Shown in pieces: positions 16,218 to 24,209 of a stretch of DNA of 64,000 nt. This stretch comes from UBA1413 sp964567485 (GTDB lineage Bacteria > Bacteroidota > Bacteroidia > Bacteroidales > Prolixibacteraceae). The stretch is from positions 62,001-126,000 of the forward strand of contig CAZMMX010000002.1 of the NCBI GenBank assembly GCA_964567485.1, given 5' to 3'. Below the pieces are notes generated by a model, which saw nothing but the letters and a program-made list of their open reading frames with translations, was not told where the DNA came from and did no database searches. A program made the translations under genes and the position numbers. Position 1 is the first letter of the stretch. The number at the start of each line of letters is the position of its first letter.

Positions 16218-17690
16218 GTGAAAGCTCTTCGGATTTTCAGGAAGTACAGCGGTCTGTTCTGGACGTCAAATGTCATTGAACTCTTTGAGCGGTGGGCGTG
16301 GTACGGTTTTTACATGGCCTTTGCCCTTTACCTGGTGAACTCTTCCGATACCGGGGCGTTGGGGTTGTCACAGGGCCAGAAGGGCATCATCATGGGAACA
16401 GGCTCTATGCTTCTCTACCTGCTTCCCCTTTTTACCGGGGCCCTCGCCGACAAACTGGGTTACCGCAGGATGCTCTACCTCTCCTTTCTTCTCTACATGA
16501 GCGGCTTTTTCATGATCCGTACCTTTCACTCCTTCGGGGGGGTTTTCTTTGCCTTTATCTGGACCTGCATCGGGGGGTCCTTCTTCAAACCGATCATTTC
16601 AGCCATGATCGCCCGCACTACCGACAAGGTAACTTCTTCGATAGGCTTTGGCATCTTTTACATGATGGTCAATATCGGCGGATTTATCGGTCCTTTCATT
16701 GCGGGGATCCTGCTGAACAAGAGCTGGGATTATGTCTTTTACATGTCCATGGCAGCCATAGGGTTTAATTTCCTGGTTACCTTTCTTTTTTTCCGTGATC
16801 CGATATCGCGTGAAGGGGGATCTTCTGCCGGAAAGAGCATCATACAGGCTCTGCTGAATATCAGGGAGACCCTTCTAAACTGGAAGTATGTGCTTTTTTT
16901 GGTCATCATGGTGCTTTTCTGGACGGCTTTCAACCAGTTATACTACTCATTTCCGGTGTTTGTGGACCACTGGGTCGACACTTCCTCTCTATACCGGGGT
17001 ATTGCCGGGGTTTTTCCGGCCCTGGCAGAAGCCATAGGAACCCCTGAGGGGACCATTTCCGCCGTGACCCTGTCGAGCATGGACTCCTTTTTCATCATCT
17101 TTTTTCAGATCATGGTTTCGGCTCTGGTCATGCGTTACCGGCCTCTGTCGGCCATGATGGGAGGTATTTTGGTTCTGGCGGGCGGACTGGCCATGATGTT
17201 CAGCATGCAGAACGGATGGATGGTACTGTTGGGCATTCTCATTTTCGGACTTGGCGAAATGGCCAGCTCTCCGAAATTCACCGAATACATCGGCCGCATT
17301 GCCCCGGAAGATAAAAAAGCCCTTTACATGGGAACCTCCTTTCTGCCCATCGCCGCAGGCCACCAGTTGGCTGGATGGCTCTCGGGGGGCATCTATGAAC
17401 GTATCTCCGATAAGCACTATCTTCTGGCCAGTGAGGTCTCACGCCGGGGGATCACCCTCCCTGGGATTTCCGATACTTTCTCCAAAAATGATTTCTGGCA
17501 GGAAGCCGCCGCCAAAATGGGGATGAGTACCACGGAACTGGGCACCTTCCTGTGGCAGCAGTATCACCCCTGGCACATCTGGGTTCTCTTCAGCGGCATC
17601 GCCGTGCTGGCCATGATCCTCCTCTGGTTCTACGACCGTTTCATCATCGGCAGGGGAGAGACCGGGGAAGATCATCGGGGGGTAGCCTGA
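16218..17690 (+). CDS. POT/PTR2-type proton-coupled oligopeptide transporter
   Basis: A 490-residue protein with 12 or more membrane helices. The first helix carries E-L-F-E-R-W-A-W-Y-G, the ExxERFxYY proton-coupling motif of the POT family, and G-A-L-A-D-K-L-G-Y-R-R is the MFS loop 2-3 signature. A loop of about 30 residues precedes the last helices. POT proteins import di- and tripeptides with protons. The start is a GTG, 42 bases behind the pseudo-receiver gene; a bidirectional hairpin follows. Confidence 0.88.
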   Translation: MKALRIFRKYSGLFWTSNVIELFERWAWYGFYMAFALYLVNSSDTGALGLSQGQKGIIMGTGSMLLYLLPLFTGALADKLGYRRMLYLSFLLYMSGFFMIRTFHSFGGVFFAFIWTCIGGSFFKPIISAMIARTTDKVTSSIGFGIFYMMVNIGGFIGPFIAGILLNKSWDYVFYMSMAAIGFNFLVTFLFFRDPISREGGSSAGKSIIQALLNIRETLLNWKYVLFLVIMVLFWTAFNQLYYSFPVFVDHWVDTSSLYRGIAGVFPALAEAIGTPEGTISAVTLSSMDSFFIIFFQIMVSALVMRYRPLSAMMGGILVLAGGLAMMFSMQNGWMVLLGILIFGLGEMASSPKFTEYIGRIAPEDKKALYMGTSFLPIAAGHQLAGWLSGGIYERISDKHYLLASEVSRRGITLPGISDTFSKNDFWQEAAAKMGMSTTELGTFLWQQYHPWHIWVLFSGIAVLAMILLWFYDRFIIGRGETGEDHRGVA

Positions 17691-17748
17691 CGGCAGGGCG
17701 AGGAAATCAACAGGGACCCCGGAATGGGGAATTTTCCACCATAATCAA

Positions 17749-17785
17749 TAAAAAGACGCAGGGGCCAGGGCTCCTGCGTCTTTAC
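17749..17785. terminator. Bidirectional intrinsic terminator
   Basis: AGACGCAGG (17754-17762) pairs with CCTGCGTCT (17773-17781), with a further GCC/GGC inside. It is flanked by AAAAA on the left and TTTA on the right, so it can stop transcription from either side. It lies between the plus-strand transporter (ends 17690) and the minus-strand oxidoreductase (ends 18006). The A-run side gives the better tail for the minus strand. Confidence 0.7.
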
Positions 17786-17992
17786 AATTTCCGCAATGCA
17801 GTAATCGCTTGCAGTTGATAGTATCCGTTCCCGGCTTNNNNNNNNNNNNNNNNNNNNNNNNNNNNNNNNNNNNNNNNNNNNNNNNNNNNNNNNNNNNNNN
17901 NNNNNNNNNNNNNNNNNNNNNNNNNNNNNNNNNNNNNTACAATTTCCGCAATGCAGTAATCGCTTGCAGTTGATAGTATCCGTTCCCGGCTT
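17783..17992. other. Assembly gap flanked by identical 55-bp ends
   Basis: Bases 17838-17937 are exactly 100 N, the usual placeholder for an unknown gap. The 55 bases before it (17783-17837) are identical to the 55 bases after it (17938-17992). Exact contig-end overlaps of this size are typical of a de Bruijn assembly whose contigs were scaffolded without being merged. The simplest reading is that nothing is missing and one copy should be removed. A true direct repeat or a lost element between the copies cannot be excluded. Confidence 0.85.
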
Positions 17993-18005
17993 ATCCGTAT
18001 ACGGT

Positions 18006-19394
18006 TTATTCGTTGGCGGCTTCTCCTGCAACGGGAATCATGGCATTTTTCATGATGCCCACATCGCCCATGACAAAGGTGTCGGGACCCAGTTTCAGGT
18101 CAGAATTGAGCATCTCCTCGAGGGTGACTACTTTCCCGGTATAGGCTGAGACCCTTCCCATGATAGCCGTCAGGCAGCTCATGGCCGTTGCTTCGGCTTC
18201 GTTGATGGGCTTGTCCTCCCTGATGCAGGTCACCAGGTCGATGTGTTCCTGATCGTAGGGGTTCACGGCCACCGACTTCAGGGGGGTGCCGCTTTCGTCG
18301 AGCGGATAGGCATAGCTGTATATTTCGTTACCCGCCAGGTCGTAGATTTTATTCTGGCAGTTGGTATAGCCTTTGGTGCCGCGGATATATTCGCTGACGT
18401 TGTTTTCGCAACCGTTGATCTGACGGCACATGCTGTGCATATGCATGCCGTTGTCATAAGCAAAGTCGACTGAGAAATTATCGAATTGGTCGCCGGTGAT
18501 GCGGCGCTGGCGTGATCCGAAGCCTACGGCACTTGTGGGGTACTCCCCGGTGAACCAGTTGATGACGTCGATGTTATGGACATGCTGTTCCACGATGTGG
18601 TCGCCCGAAAGCCAGCACCAGTTGACCCAGTCACGGATCATGCACTCCATTTCGCTCCAGTCGGCCTGGGGATTGCGGTGCCACAGCTTGTTCTGGTTCC
18701 AGTAGGCATTGGCCGAGATGATGTCGCCAATGGCTCCCGTGGCCACCTGTTTGTACACCTCGACATAGTCGCGCTGATGGTGCCGCTGGGTGCCGCACAC
18801 GACCTTCAGTCCCAGGCTGTCGGCCATCTTTGCCGAAGCCAGGACACTGCGGACGCCGGCAGGATCTACGGCCACCGGTTTTTCCATGAAGACATGCTTG
18901 CGGGCCTTGACGGCGGCCTCGAAATGCAGAGAACGGAATACCGGAGGGGTACAGAGCAGAACCACGTCAACCCCTGAATCCATCACCTTCTGGAAGCTGT
19001 CGAAACCCACAAAACAGTTCTCTTCGGGAACATCGATGTTGTAATCGCCTTTGATTTTTGCCCGGCACGACTCCACACGGTCCTGGAAGACATCTCCCAG
19101 GGCGGTGATGGTCACGTTGGGACCTGACCCCAGCCAGTTCAGGGCGGCCCCGGTACCGCGGCCACCGCAGCCGATAACCCCCGCCTTCAGGGGTTGCCCG
19201 TCGGGAGCCTTGTCGAGCAGAGGAGGAATCCGCAGCTCTTCGACTTTCTTAAAGGGCTGCCCCGTGATCAGAGACCCCGACTTCTGACCGCCGCCTGAAC
19301 AGGACACCAGCGGATTAAAACCTACCACACCGGCAGCACCTACTGCGGCTGCCCCGGTGATGAATTTCCTTCTGGAAAAATTATTGTTGCTCAT
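18006..19394 (-). CDS. Gfo/Idh/MocA-family oxidoreductase, Tat-exported lipoprotein
   Basis: A 462-residue NAD(P)-dependent sugar or polyol dehydrogenase-like protein. The N terminus has a twin-arginine signal (F-S-R-R-K-F-I-T-G) followed by a lipobox-like L-V-S-C, so it is probably exported folded and lipid-anchored. The Rossmann part has GVIGCGGRGTGAALNW, and EKPVAVD is the Gfo/Idh signature. GDHIVEQHVHNIDVINWF is typical of the exported Bacteroidota/Planctomycetes branch. It lies 147 bases after the NapC-SUMF1 gene on the same strand. Confidence 0.88.
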   Translation of the reverse strand: MSNNNFSRRKFITGAAAVGAAGVVGFNPLVSCSGGGQKSGSLITGQPFKKVEELRIPPLLDKAPDGQPLKAGVIGCGGRGTGAALNWLGSGPNVTITALGDVFQDRVESCRAKIKGDYNIDVPEENCFVGFDSFQKVMDSGVDVVLLCTPPVFRSLHFEAAVKARKHVFMEKPVAVDPAGVRSVLASAKMADSLGLKVVCGTQRHHQRDYVEVYKQVATGAIGDIISANAYWNQNKLWHRNPQADWSEMECMIRDWVNWCWLSGDHIVEQHVHNIDVINWFTGEYPTSAVGFGSRQRRITGDQFDNFSVDFAYDNGMHMHSMCRQINGCENNVSEYIRGTKGYTNCQNKIYDLAGNEIYSYAYPLDESGTPLKSVAVNPYDQEHIDLVTCIREDKPINEAEATAMSCLTAIMGRVSAYTGKVVTLEEMLNSDLKLGPDTFVMGDVGIMKNAMIPVAGEAANE

Positions 19395-19541
19395 AATTAA
19401 ATATTTATTGGTGCTTTGTTTGACCCATGTTCATAGTGCCTGGCTTTTATTTGCCGCGTGCCTGTTAATTTCTAATCAGCATGCCCGGCTCATAAACGCA
19501 GTGGGCGTTTACGTGAAATGTGATAGCATAAAAAAGCTCTG

Positions 19542-21095
19542 TCATTTGTTTCCTGTTTTTTCGTCGAAATCGCAGACCACCCTGAAGGTGACGTGGTTGC
19601 AGTCGGAGAGCCACCATTTGCTCTTGGGCATCTGGGGGTCGGTTTTCAGCCATGCTTCGGTTTGGGTTTGGTCGCGGGCAGCGCTGCGCACCAGGGCGGC
19701 ATCGCTCTTGAAGGCCCCGCCTCTGATGACGTGTTCTTCTCCGGTGGCCGGTCCCCGGGGATCTGTCACCCCGTCGGCAAGAAGCGAGTAAGCATCGGCG
19801 GCATACCAGTCGGAGCAGTATTCCGCGGCATTGCCCAGCATGTTTTTTAATCCGAAGGGATTGGCGTCCACCTTTTCAGGAGGTTGTGTGCGGCTCATGC
19901 TGTTGGCTTCGTAAATGACATACTGGTCGATCAGGGTGTTCTCCCTGCTGAAGAGTTTTCCGAAGAATCCCTTTTTCTTGAAATCGCGGGGTTCTCCCCC
20001 GAAGAAGTAGGGGGTGGTGGACCCACCGCGGGCGGCATATTCCCATTCGGCTTCTGTGGGCAGCCGGTAGTTTTTGCCGGTGACCTGTGACAGCCATTTA
20101 CAATAGGTTTCGGCGGCATAATAGCTCATGGTAATGGCGGGGCGGGTGCCCAGGCCCCAGTTTTGGTCGGGCTGGCCATAGGGTGGTGTGGGCCCGGTGA
20201 TGGCATCAACCCTCACAGAGGAGGAGAGGCTTCCCGAAGCGGAACGGGCTCCCTCGGTGTCGGTAGAGCGCCCTTCCGCGGCCGTGGCGGCATAAAAAGC
20301 TAGAAATTCATCCCAGCTCACCTCGGTCTCTGCCATGAAAAAGGGGCTCACCGTCACGTTTCGCAACGGTCCTTCGTCGGCATTGCGAAAGGACTCGTCT
20401 TCAGGACTTCCCATGGCGAAACGGCCTCCCTCTATAGCCACCATCCTGAAGGAGACGGTGGTCCCGGGAACCGTTTCCGTGAAACTCTCCAGTGCGGCAA
20501 CCTCCGCGGGTCCGCGGAACACTTCCTGGCCGGAGGTTACCGAACTCCCGAAGCCCACGTTCTGATCGTGCTTCCTGAGGGGATCATAATGGCCCACATC
20601 GATATGGCAATTCAGGCACAACAGCTCATCTTCATTCTGCGTGTAGTAGAGGTGAGCTTCCTGTCCCTCTTTGGTGAGCGTTATCGGGAAAAGGTTTTCG
20701 TGGCATTTCACACACGACTGCTGGTAGGTGAAATGTTGTGCCATCTCGACGGTGCGCCTGGCTTCCCAGTTGAAATCGGCGCTGTCTCTGAAGAGAAAAC
20801 CGTAGACATCCTTGGCGCCCAGCCTGATTTTTTCTTTCAGGTAACCTTCGCCCTTTGGGGGCAGATGGCACTCCACGCATCCTACCCTCATGCCGCTCTT
20901 CGTATCATAATGACTGGACAATTTCCAGGAAGAGAAAACATGGGGATGTACGTGACACACTTCACAAAAGCTGTTGGTGGAGGTTACCTCTATTCCTTTC
21001 TGTGACAGCAGGGTAAAGCCCATGCCGGCACCAAATCCCAGAAGTATCAGCAACAGTAACCTGTTCCTGAAAAAGAAGCCTGTTTTTTTCAGCAT
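19542..21095 (-). CDS. Tetraheme NapC/NirT-like cytochrome fused to a SUMF1/FGE-like domain
   Basis: A 517-residue fusion, counted from the ATG at 21095; a longer TTG frame overlaps the promoter box. Residues 8-30 form a membrane anchor, then four CxxCH haem sites (C-E-V-C-H, C-V-E-C-H, C-V-K-C-H, C-L-N-C-H at about 44, 73, 128, 160) give a NapC/NrfH-type tetraheme domain. From about 214 to the end is a formylglycine-generating-enzyme-like domain (MVAIEGGRFAMGS, RLPTEAEWEYAARGG, GNAAEYCSDW, HVIRGGAF). The FGE catalytic Cys pair near the C terminus is absent, so sulfatase activation is unlikely. A quinol-linked redox role is inferred. Confidence 0.85.
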   Translation of the reverse strand: MLKKTGFFFRNRLLLLILLGFGAGMGFTLLSQKGIEVTSTNSFCEVCHVHPHVFSSWKLSSHYDTKSGMRVGCVECHLPPKGEGYLKEKIRLGAKDVYGFLFRDSADFNWEARRTVEMAQHFTYQQSCVKCHENLFPITLTKEGQEAHLYYTQNEDELLCLNCHIDVGHYDPLRKHDQNVGFGSSVTSGQEVFRGPAEVAALESFTETVPGTTVSFRMVAIEGGRFAMGSPEDESFRNADEGPLRNVTVSPFFMAETEVSWDEFLAFYAATAAEGRSTDTEGARSASGSLSSSVRVDAITGPTPPYGQPDQNWGLGTRPAITMSYYAAETYCKWLSQVTGKNYRLPTEAEWEYAARGGSTTPYFFGGEPRDFKKKGFFGKLFSRENTLIDQYVIYEANSMSRTQPPEKVDANPFGLKNMLGNAAEYCSDWYAADAYSLLADGVTDPRGPATGEEHVIRGGAFKSDAALVRSAARDQTQTEAWLKTDPQMPKSKWWLSDCNHVTFRVVCDFDEKTGNK

Positions 21096-21140
21096 CGTGG
21101 GATACCGGTTTTTATTATGGTTAAGAAAATTTATGAACCT

Positions 21141-21148
21141 CAAATTTA
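21141..21148 (-). promoter_or_regulatory. -7 box (TAAATTTG) of the NapC-SUMF1 gene
   Basis: Minus-strand TAAATTTG is an exact TAnnTTTG match 45 bases before the ATG at 21095. It overlaps the TTG at 21143 that begins the longest frame, which is why the ATG at 21095 is taken as the start. No clear -33 element. Confidence 0.5.
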
Positions 21149-21213
21149 GTAATTTATCAGCCGGGGGAGGAGGTCCCTGCTGTTTTCCCTGTTATTTAGA
21201 ATTTGTTTGAATT

Positions 21214-21978
21214 ATGGTGCCAGGGGGTGAATTTCCGGCGCTAAGCCGTAAATTTATAGGTACCCCTGAATCCATGGCTATGAAGAGAGGAGGTTATTTC
21301 CGTGATATGCTGGAGTTATTCTATCCGCCGTTGTGTGTGACCTGTGGAAGGCGGCTGGTCACCCAGGAAAGGTATATCTGTCTTCACTGTATGCAGGATC
21401 TTCCGCGGACCCGGTTCCATGCCGATCCTGAGAATAAGGTGTCCCAGTTGTTCTGGGGGCGGGTGCCGGTGGAGCAGGCCACGTCGTGGCTTTTTTTCCG
21501 GAAGGGAAGCCGGTACCAGCGGCTGGTGCATTATCTTAAGTATAAAGGGTTAAAGGAGTTGGGGGAAGAGATGGGGCGGCTTTTCGGGAGTGAGCTGAAG
21601 GGGTCGCCCTTTGCCGGTGCCGGCATGGTGGTGCCGGTGCCCCTGCATCGCCGGAGGGAGCGGCAGCGGGGCTATAACCAGAGCGAGTGGATCGCCCGGG
21701 GTGTGGCGGCAGCCCTGGAGGTTCCCCTTTCCACGGGCAACCTGGTGAGGGAGAGGTTCACTTCCACGCAAACCCGGAAAAACCGCTTCGAGAGGTGGCA
21801 AAACGTGGAGGGGATCTTCACGGTCCTTCGTCCCCAAGAGTTTGCGGGCCTTCATGTTCTGGTGGTCGACGACGTGGTCACCACGGGGGCTACCCTCGAG
21901 GCGGCGGTGGTGACCCTGAGGGATGCTGGTGCCGCCAAGGTAAGCATAGCCACCCTGGCCTGCGCAGAGGTGGGATGA
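21214..21978 (+). CDS. comF: ComF-family phosphoribosyltransferase-like protein
   Basis: A 254-residue protein (232-234 if translation starts at the ATG codons at 21274 or 21280, which fits the family better). The double zinc ribbon C-V-T-C ... C-L-H-C near residues 41-64 is intact. The PRPP-binding loop VLVVDDVVTTGATL lies near the C terminus, and Y-N-Q-S and R-E-R-F-T-S-T-Q-T are the ComF-specific middle motifs. ComF helps take up transforming DNA in competent bacteria, but in most lineages its role is unproven. It ends 17 bases from the convergent S4 gene. Confidence 0.85.
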   Translation: MVPGGEFPALSRKFIGTPESMAMKRGGYFRDMLELFYPPLCVTCGRRLVTQERYICLHCMQDLPRTRFHADPENKVSQLFWGRVPVEQATSWLFFRKGSRYQRLVHYLKYKGLKELGEEMGRLFGSELKGSPFAGAGMVVPVPLHRRRERQRGYNQSEWIARGVAAALEVPLSTGNLVRERFTSTQTRKNRFERWQNVEGIFTVLRPQEFAGLHVLVVDDVVTTGATLEAAVVTLRDAGAAKVSIATLACAEVG

Positions 21979-21995
21979 GGTAGACGTTGCTTTCC

Positions 21996-22223
21996 TTACT
22001 CTTCCTGGTTTTTTGCAGCCACCACCCTGATGGTCTGGCCTTCCACCTCCAGGGTTTCGCCGGCACGGATCTTGGCGCGGCGACGGGTTTCGGTTTCGCC
22101 GTTCCGTTTCACCATCCCTTCGTCGACCATCATCTTGGCATGACCCCCGGTTTCACTCAGCCTGAGGTACTTCAGCAGGCTGATCAATTCGATGTACTCC
22201 TGTTCCAAAACAAATTCAATCAT
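21996..22223 (-). CDS. S4-domain RNA-binding protein (YbcJ-like)
   Basis: A 75-residue protein that is almost entirely one S4 RNA-binding fold: E-Y-I-E-L-I-S-L-L-K-Y-L-R-L, then GGHAKMMVDEGMVKRNGETETRRRAKIRAGE. YbcJ-type proteins bind structured RNA, with a presumed role in ribosome or RNA metabolism. The ATG at 22223 is preferred to the GTG one codon upstream. Its start overlaps the end of the MmcQ gene by 8 bases, so the two are coupled. Confidence 0.82.
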   Translation of the reverse strand: MIEFVLEQEYIELISLLKYLRLSETGGHAKMMVDEGMVKRNGETETRRRAKIRAGETLEVEGQTIRVVAAKNQEE

Positions 22224-22581
22224 CACTCTTTAGATTTTTCAGTTCTTCCTGCAGTTTACGTGTCAGTCCGGCGATCACTATTTCATACGATTCATCGATC
22301 CAGGCCCTGAGCTGTTCACGGGGAATGGATGAGGGTTCGGAGATATTGTTCCAGTGAATTTTGCTCAGGTGGGAAGCCGGGGTGATGCAAGGCCACTCTT
22401 CCCTCATTTCCACGATCTTATCGGGGTTGTTTTTCAGGGCGATGCCGATTTTTCCTTCAAGGTCGGCAATGCAGAAAATTTTTCCCATCACCTTGAATAC
22501 CAGGGTAGTCTCATCAAAGGGAAACCCCTCGGTCACTCCCGGCCGTGCCAGGCAGTATTCGCGAATTTCTTCTACATTCAT
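22216..22581 (-). CDS. MmcQ/YjbR family (DUF419) protein
   Basis: A 121-residue CyaY-like-fold protein from the ATG at 22581 (MNVEEIREYCLARPGV), the normal family start. It shows T-E-G-F-P-F-D-E-T-T-L-V-F-K-V-M-G-K-I-F and the C-terminal H-W-N and L-I-x-x-S-Y-E-I-V segments typical of YjbR. The family is DNA-binding-like but without an agreed function. It overlaps the start of the S4 gene and follows yraN by a few bases. Confidence 0.85.
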   Translation of the reverse strand: MNVEEIREYCLARPGVTEGFPFDETTLVFKVMGKIFCIADLEGKIGIALKNNPDKIVEMREEWPCITPASHLSKIHWNNISEPSSIPREQLRAWIDESYEIVIAGLTRKLQEELKNLKSDD

Positions 22582-22588
22582 ATTAGGT

Positions 22589-22972
22589 TCATAGCAGTGT
22601 GGAGTTAAAGGCGTTGTCGTAGTGTTCCAGGTCAAAACTGCCGTTTTCCAGCAGGGTGACCAGGATGAGGTCGAAGCGGGTGTTGCCCTTCCAGGCGTGG
22701 TAGAGGATCCAGGCTTCTGCGGCAGTGATGATGTTCTTCATTTTTTGCGGGGAAATGGCGTCGGTGGGATGGTTAAATCCCTCATCACGGAGGGATCTCA
22801 CTTCCACGATCACCAGTTCCTGCCGGTCCCGGGCAATGATGTCGAGTTCGAGATGACCAATCCTCCAGTTGGTATCCAGGATCTCGTAACCTTTTTTTTC
22901 GAGATAGCTTCGGGCAATCTGTTCTGAGGTATCTCCGGTGGCCTTGGTGGTTGGTATGTTCTCCCGCGTCAT
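22589..22972 (-). CDS. YraN/UPF0102 family endonuclease-like protein
   Basis: A 127-residue restriction-endonuclease-fold protein. The nuclease core is G-D-x-x-E-x-I-A at the N terminus, H-L-E-L-D-I-I-A-R-D and V-I-V-E-V-R; the Asp-...-Glu-x-Arg/Lys triad is complete and an Arg in the last position is normal in this family. Cellular role is not settled. First gene of a three-gene run yraN-mmcQ-S4 with spacing of a few bases. Confidence 0.85.
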   Translation of the reverse strand: MTRENIPTTKATGDTSEQIARSYLEKKGYEILDTNWRIGHLELDIIARDRQELVIVEVRSLRDEGFNHPTDAISPQKMKNIITAAEAWILYHAWKGNTRFDLILVTLLENGSFDLEHYDNAFNSTLL

Positions 22973-23090
22973 GATGCTTTTTTTTGCCGATGAATCGTTT
23001 TTCTTTATTGTCAGGGTGGTCTTCTGATTCCCGGAAGCCCCGGGAGGTGTGACCTCAGGGAACCCGCTTCCCCGAGGATTTCCCTGTTTC

Positions 23091-24047
23091 TCAGATGACG
23101 TTATTCGAGGGGTCCTGTAATGCCAGGGAGCAGCTGCTGTTTTTCACCTCCAGGGTATAGGTGCCGCCGCAGGCCAGGGCCCTGTTGGGGAGGTCATGGC
23201 CTGCAGGGAATCCAAAGGCTACCGGGAACTCCTCATCCCTCACGGCCTCGCGGATGATCTCTTCGACGTTCTTTCCGAAAGGCTCCTCATTATCTTTCAT
23301 TTCCGTGAAGTAACCCACCACCAGACCGGCCAGGTGCTTTAGTTTTCCCGAGAGCCGCAGGCTCACCATCATGCGGTCGAGGTGGTAGAGGTATTCCCCG
23401 GTGTCTTCGATGAAGAGGATTTTTCCCCGGGTATCGGTGTCGAAGGGGGTACCTGTGAGGCTGTAGAGCAGGGAGAGGTTACCCCCGGTGAGGGGGGCGG
23501 TGGTCTTACCCTGCCGGTTGAGGGGATGGCTGGACCATATGGTGGTGCTCTTTTCTCCCCTGAGGATCTCCATGAGGCTCTGCAGGCTTTCATTGGGGAG
23601 GCCTTCGCTGGTGAGGCTGTTTCGGGCCATGATGCCGTGGACCGACTGGTATCCCAACCTGTGGAGGGCGCTGTGGAGAAGGGTGATGTCGCTGTATCCC
23701 GCCACCCATTTGGGATGACGCCGGAATCCCCGGAAGTCGAGGTTTTCGAGCAGATGGATGGTCCCGTATCCTCCCCGTGAAGCCAGAATGGCATTCACCG
23801 CGGGATCGTCGAGGGCTTCCTGGAGGTCAGCCAGCCGTTGGGCATCGCTGCCCGCAAACTGAAAACAGCTGGCGGTCACATGATTTCCCCACTGCACGCG
23901 GTATCCCGAAGCTTCCAAAAACCCCGCCAGGGCCTCCAGGGGGGCACGTTCACATTTTCCCGCGGGCGAAACCAGACGGATCACCGACCCCTGTTGCAGG
24001 GGTGGCGGCGCAATCATCTTCCTTAGCGGTTCCTTTTTTCCCTCCAT
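23091..24047 (-). CDS. LD-carboxypeptidase (peptidase S66 family)
   Basis: A 318-residue murein-tetrapeptide LD-carboxypeptidase that removes the terminal D-Ala from recycled peptidoglycan peptides. The nucleophile is the Ser in VAGYSDITLLHSAL; the acid and base are the Glu in F-I-E-D-T-G-E-Y and the His in G-F-P-A-G-H-D. RGGYGTIHLLENLD is the family-typical strand before the nucleophile. There is no obvious signal peptide, which fits a cytoplasmic recycling enzyme. An ATG at 24047 is taken in place of the GTG one codon earlier. Confidence 0.9.
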   Translation of the reverse strand: MEGKKEPLRKMIAPPPLQQGSVIRLVSPAGKCERAPLEALAGFLEASGYRVQWGNHVTASCFQFAGSDAQRLADLQEALDDPAVNAILASRGGYGTIHLLENLDFRGFRRHPKWVAGYSDITLLHSALHRLGYQSVHGIMARNSLTSEGLPNESLQSLMEILRGEKSTTIWSSHPLNRQGKTTAPLTGGNLSLLYSLTGTPFDTDTRGKILFIEDTGEYLYHLDRMMVSLRLSGKLKHLAGLVVGYFTEMKDNEEPFGKNVEEIIREAVRDEEFPVAFGFPAGHDLPNRALACGGTYTLEVKNSSCSLALQDPSNNVI

Positions 24048-24209
24048 CACGGAAATAGTTTTTCGTATTTTCAGGCCTTTAAAAACACGGAATTCAGACC
24101 CCTCTTCCCAAAAACCTAAAACTAGTTATTCGACGACAATATTACAATAAAACGGAATGGTTTTTGATTTGAGGGGGCTAGGAACAGCCGACATTTTAAA
24201 ACCACAACC

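Noticed and set aside
17783..17992. Real 55-bp tandem repeat or insertion target duplication around the N run
   Set aside because: The copies touch the N run exactly at both sides and match a common assembler k-mer length; an assembly artefact is simpler. No element ends are visible.
19542..20500. Sulfatase-activating formylglycine-generating enzyme
   Set aside because: The SUMF1-like fold is present but the catalytic cysteines near the R-G-G-A-F region are not, and no sulfatase gene is in the window.
22589..22972. YraN active site apparently altered to Glu-Val-Arg
   Set aside because: Arg in this position is usual in the YraN family, so this is not a degenerate site.
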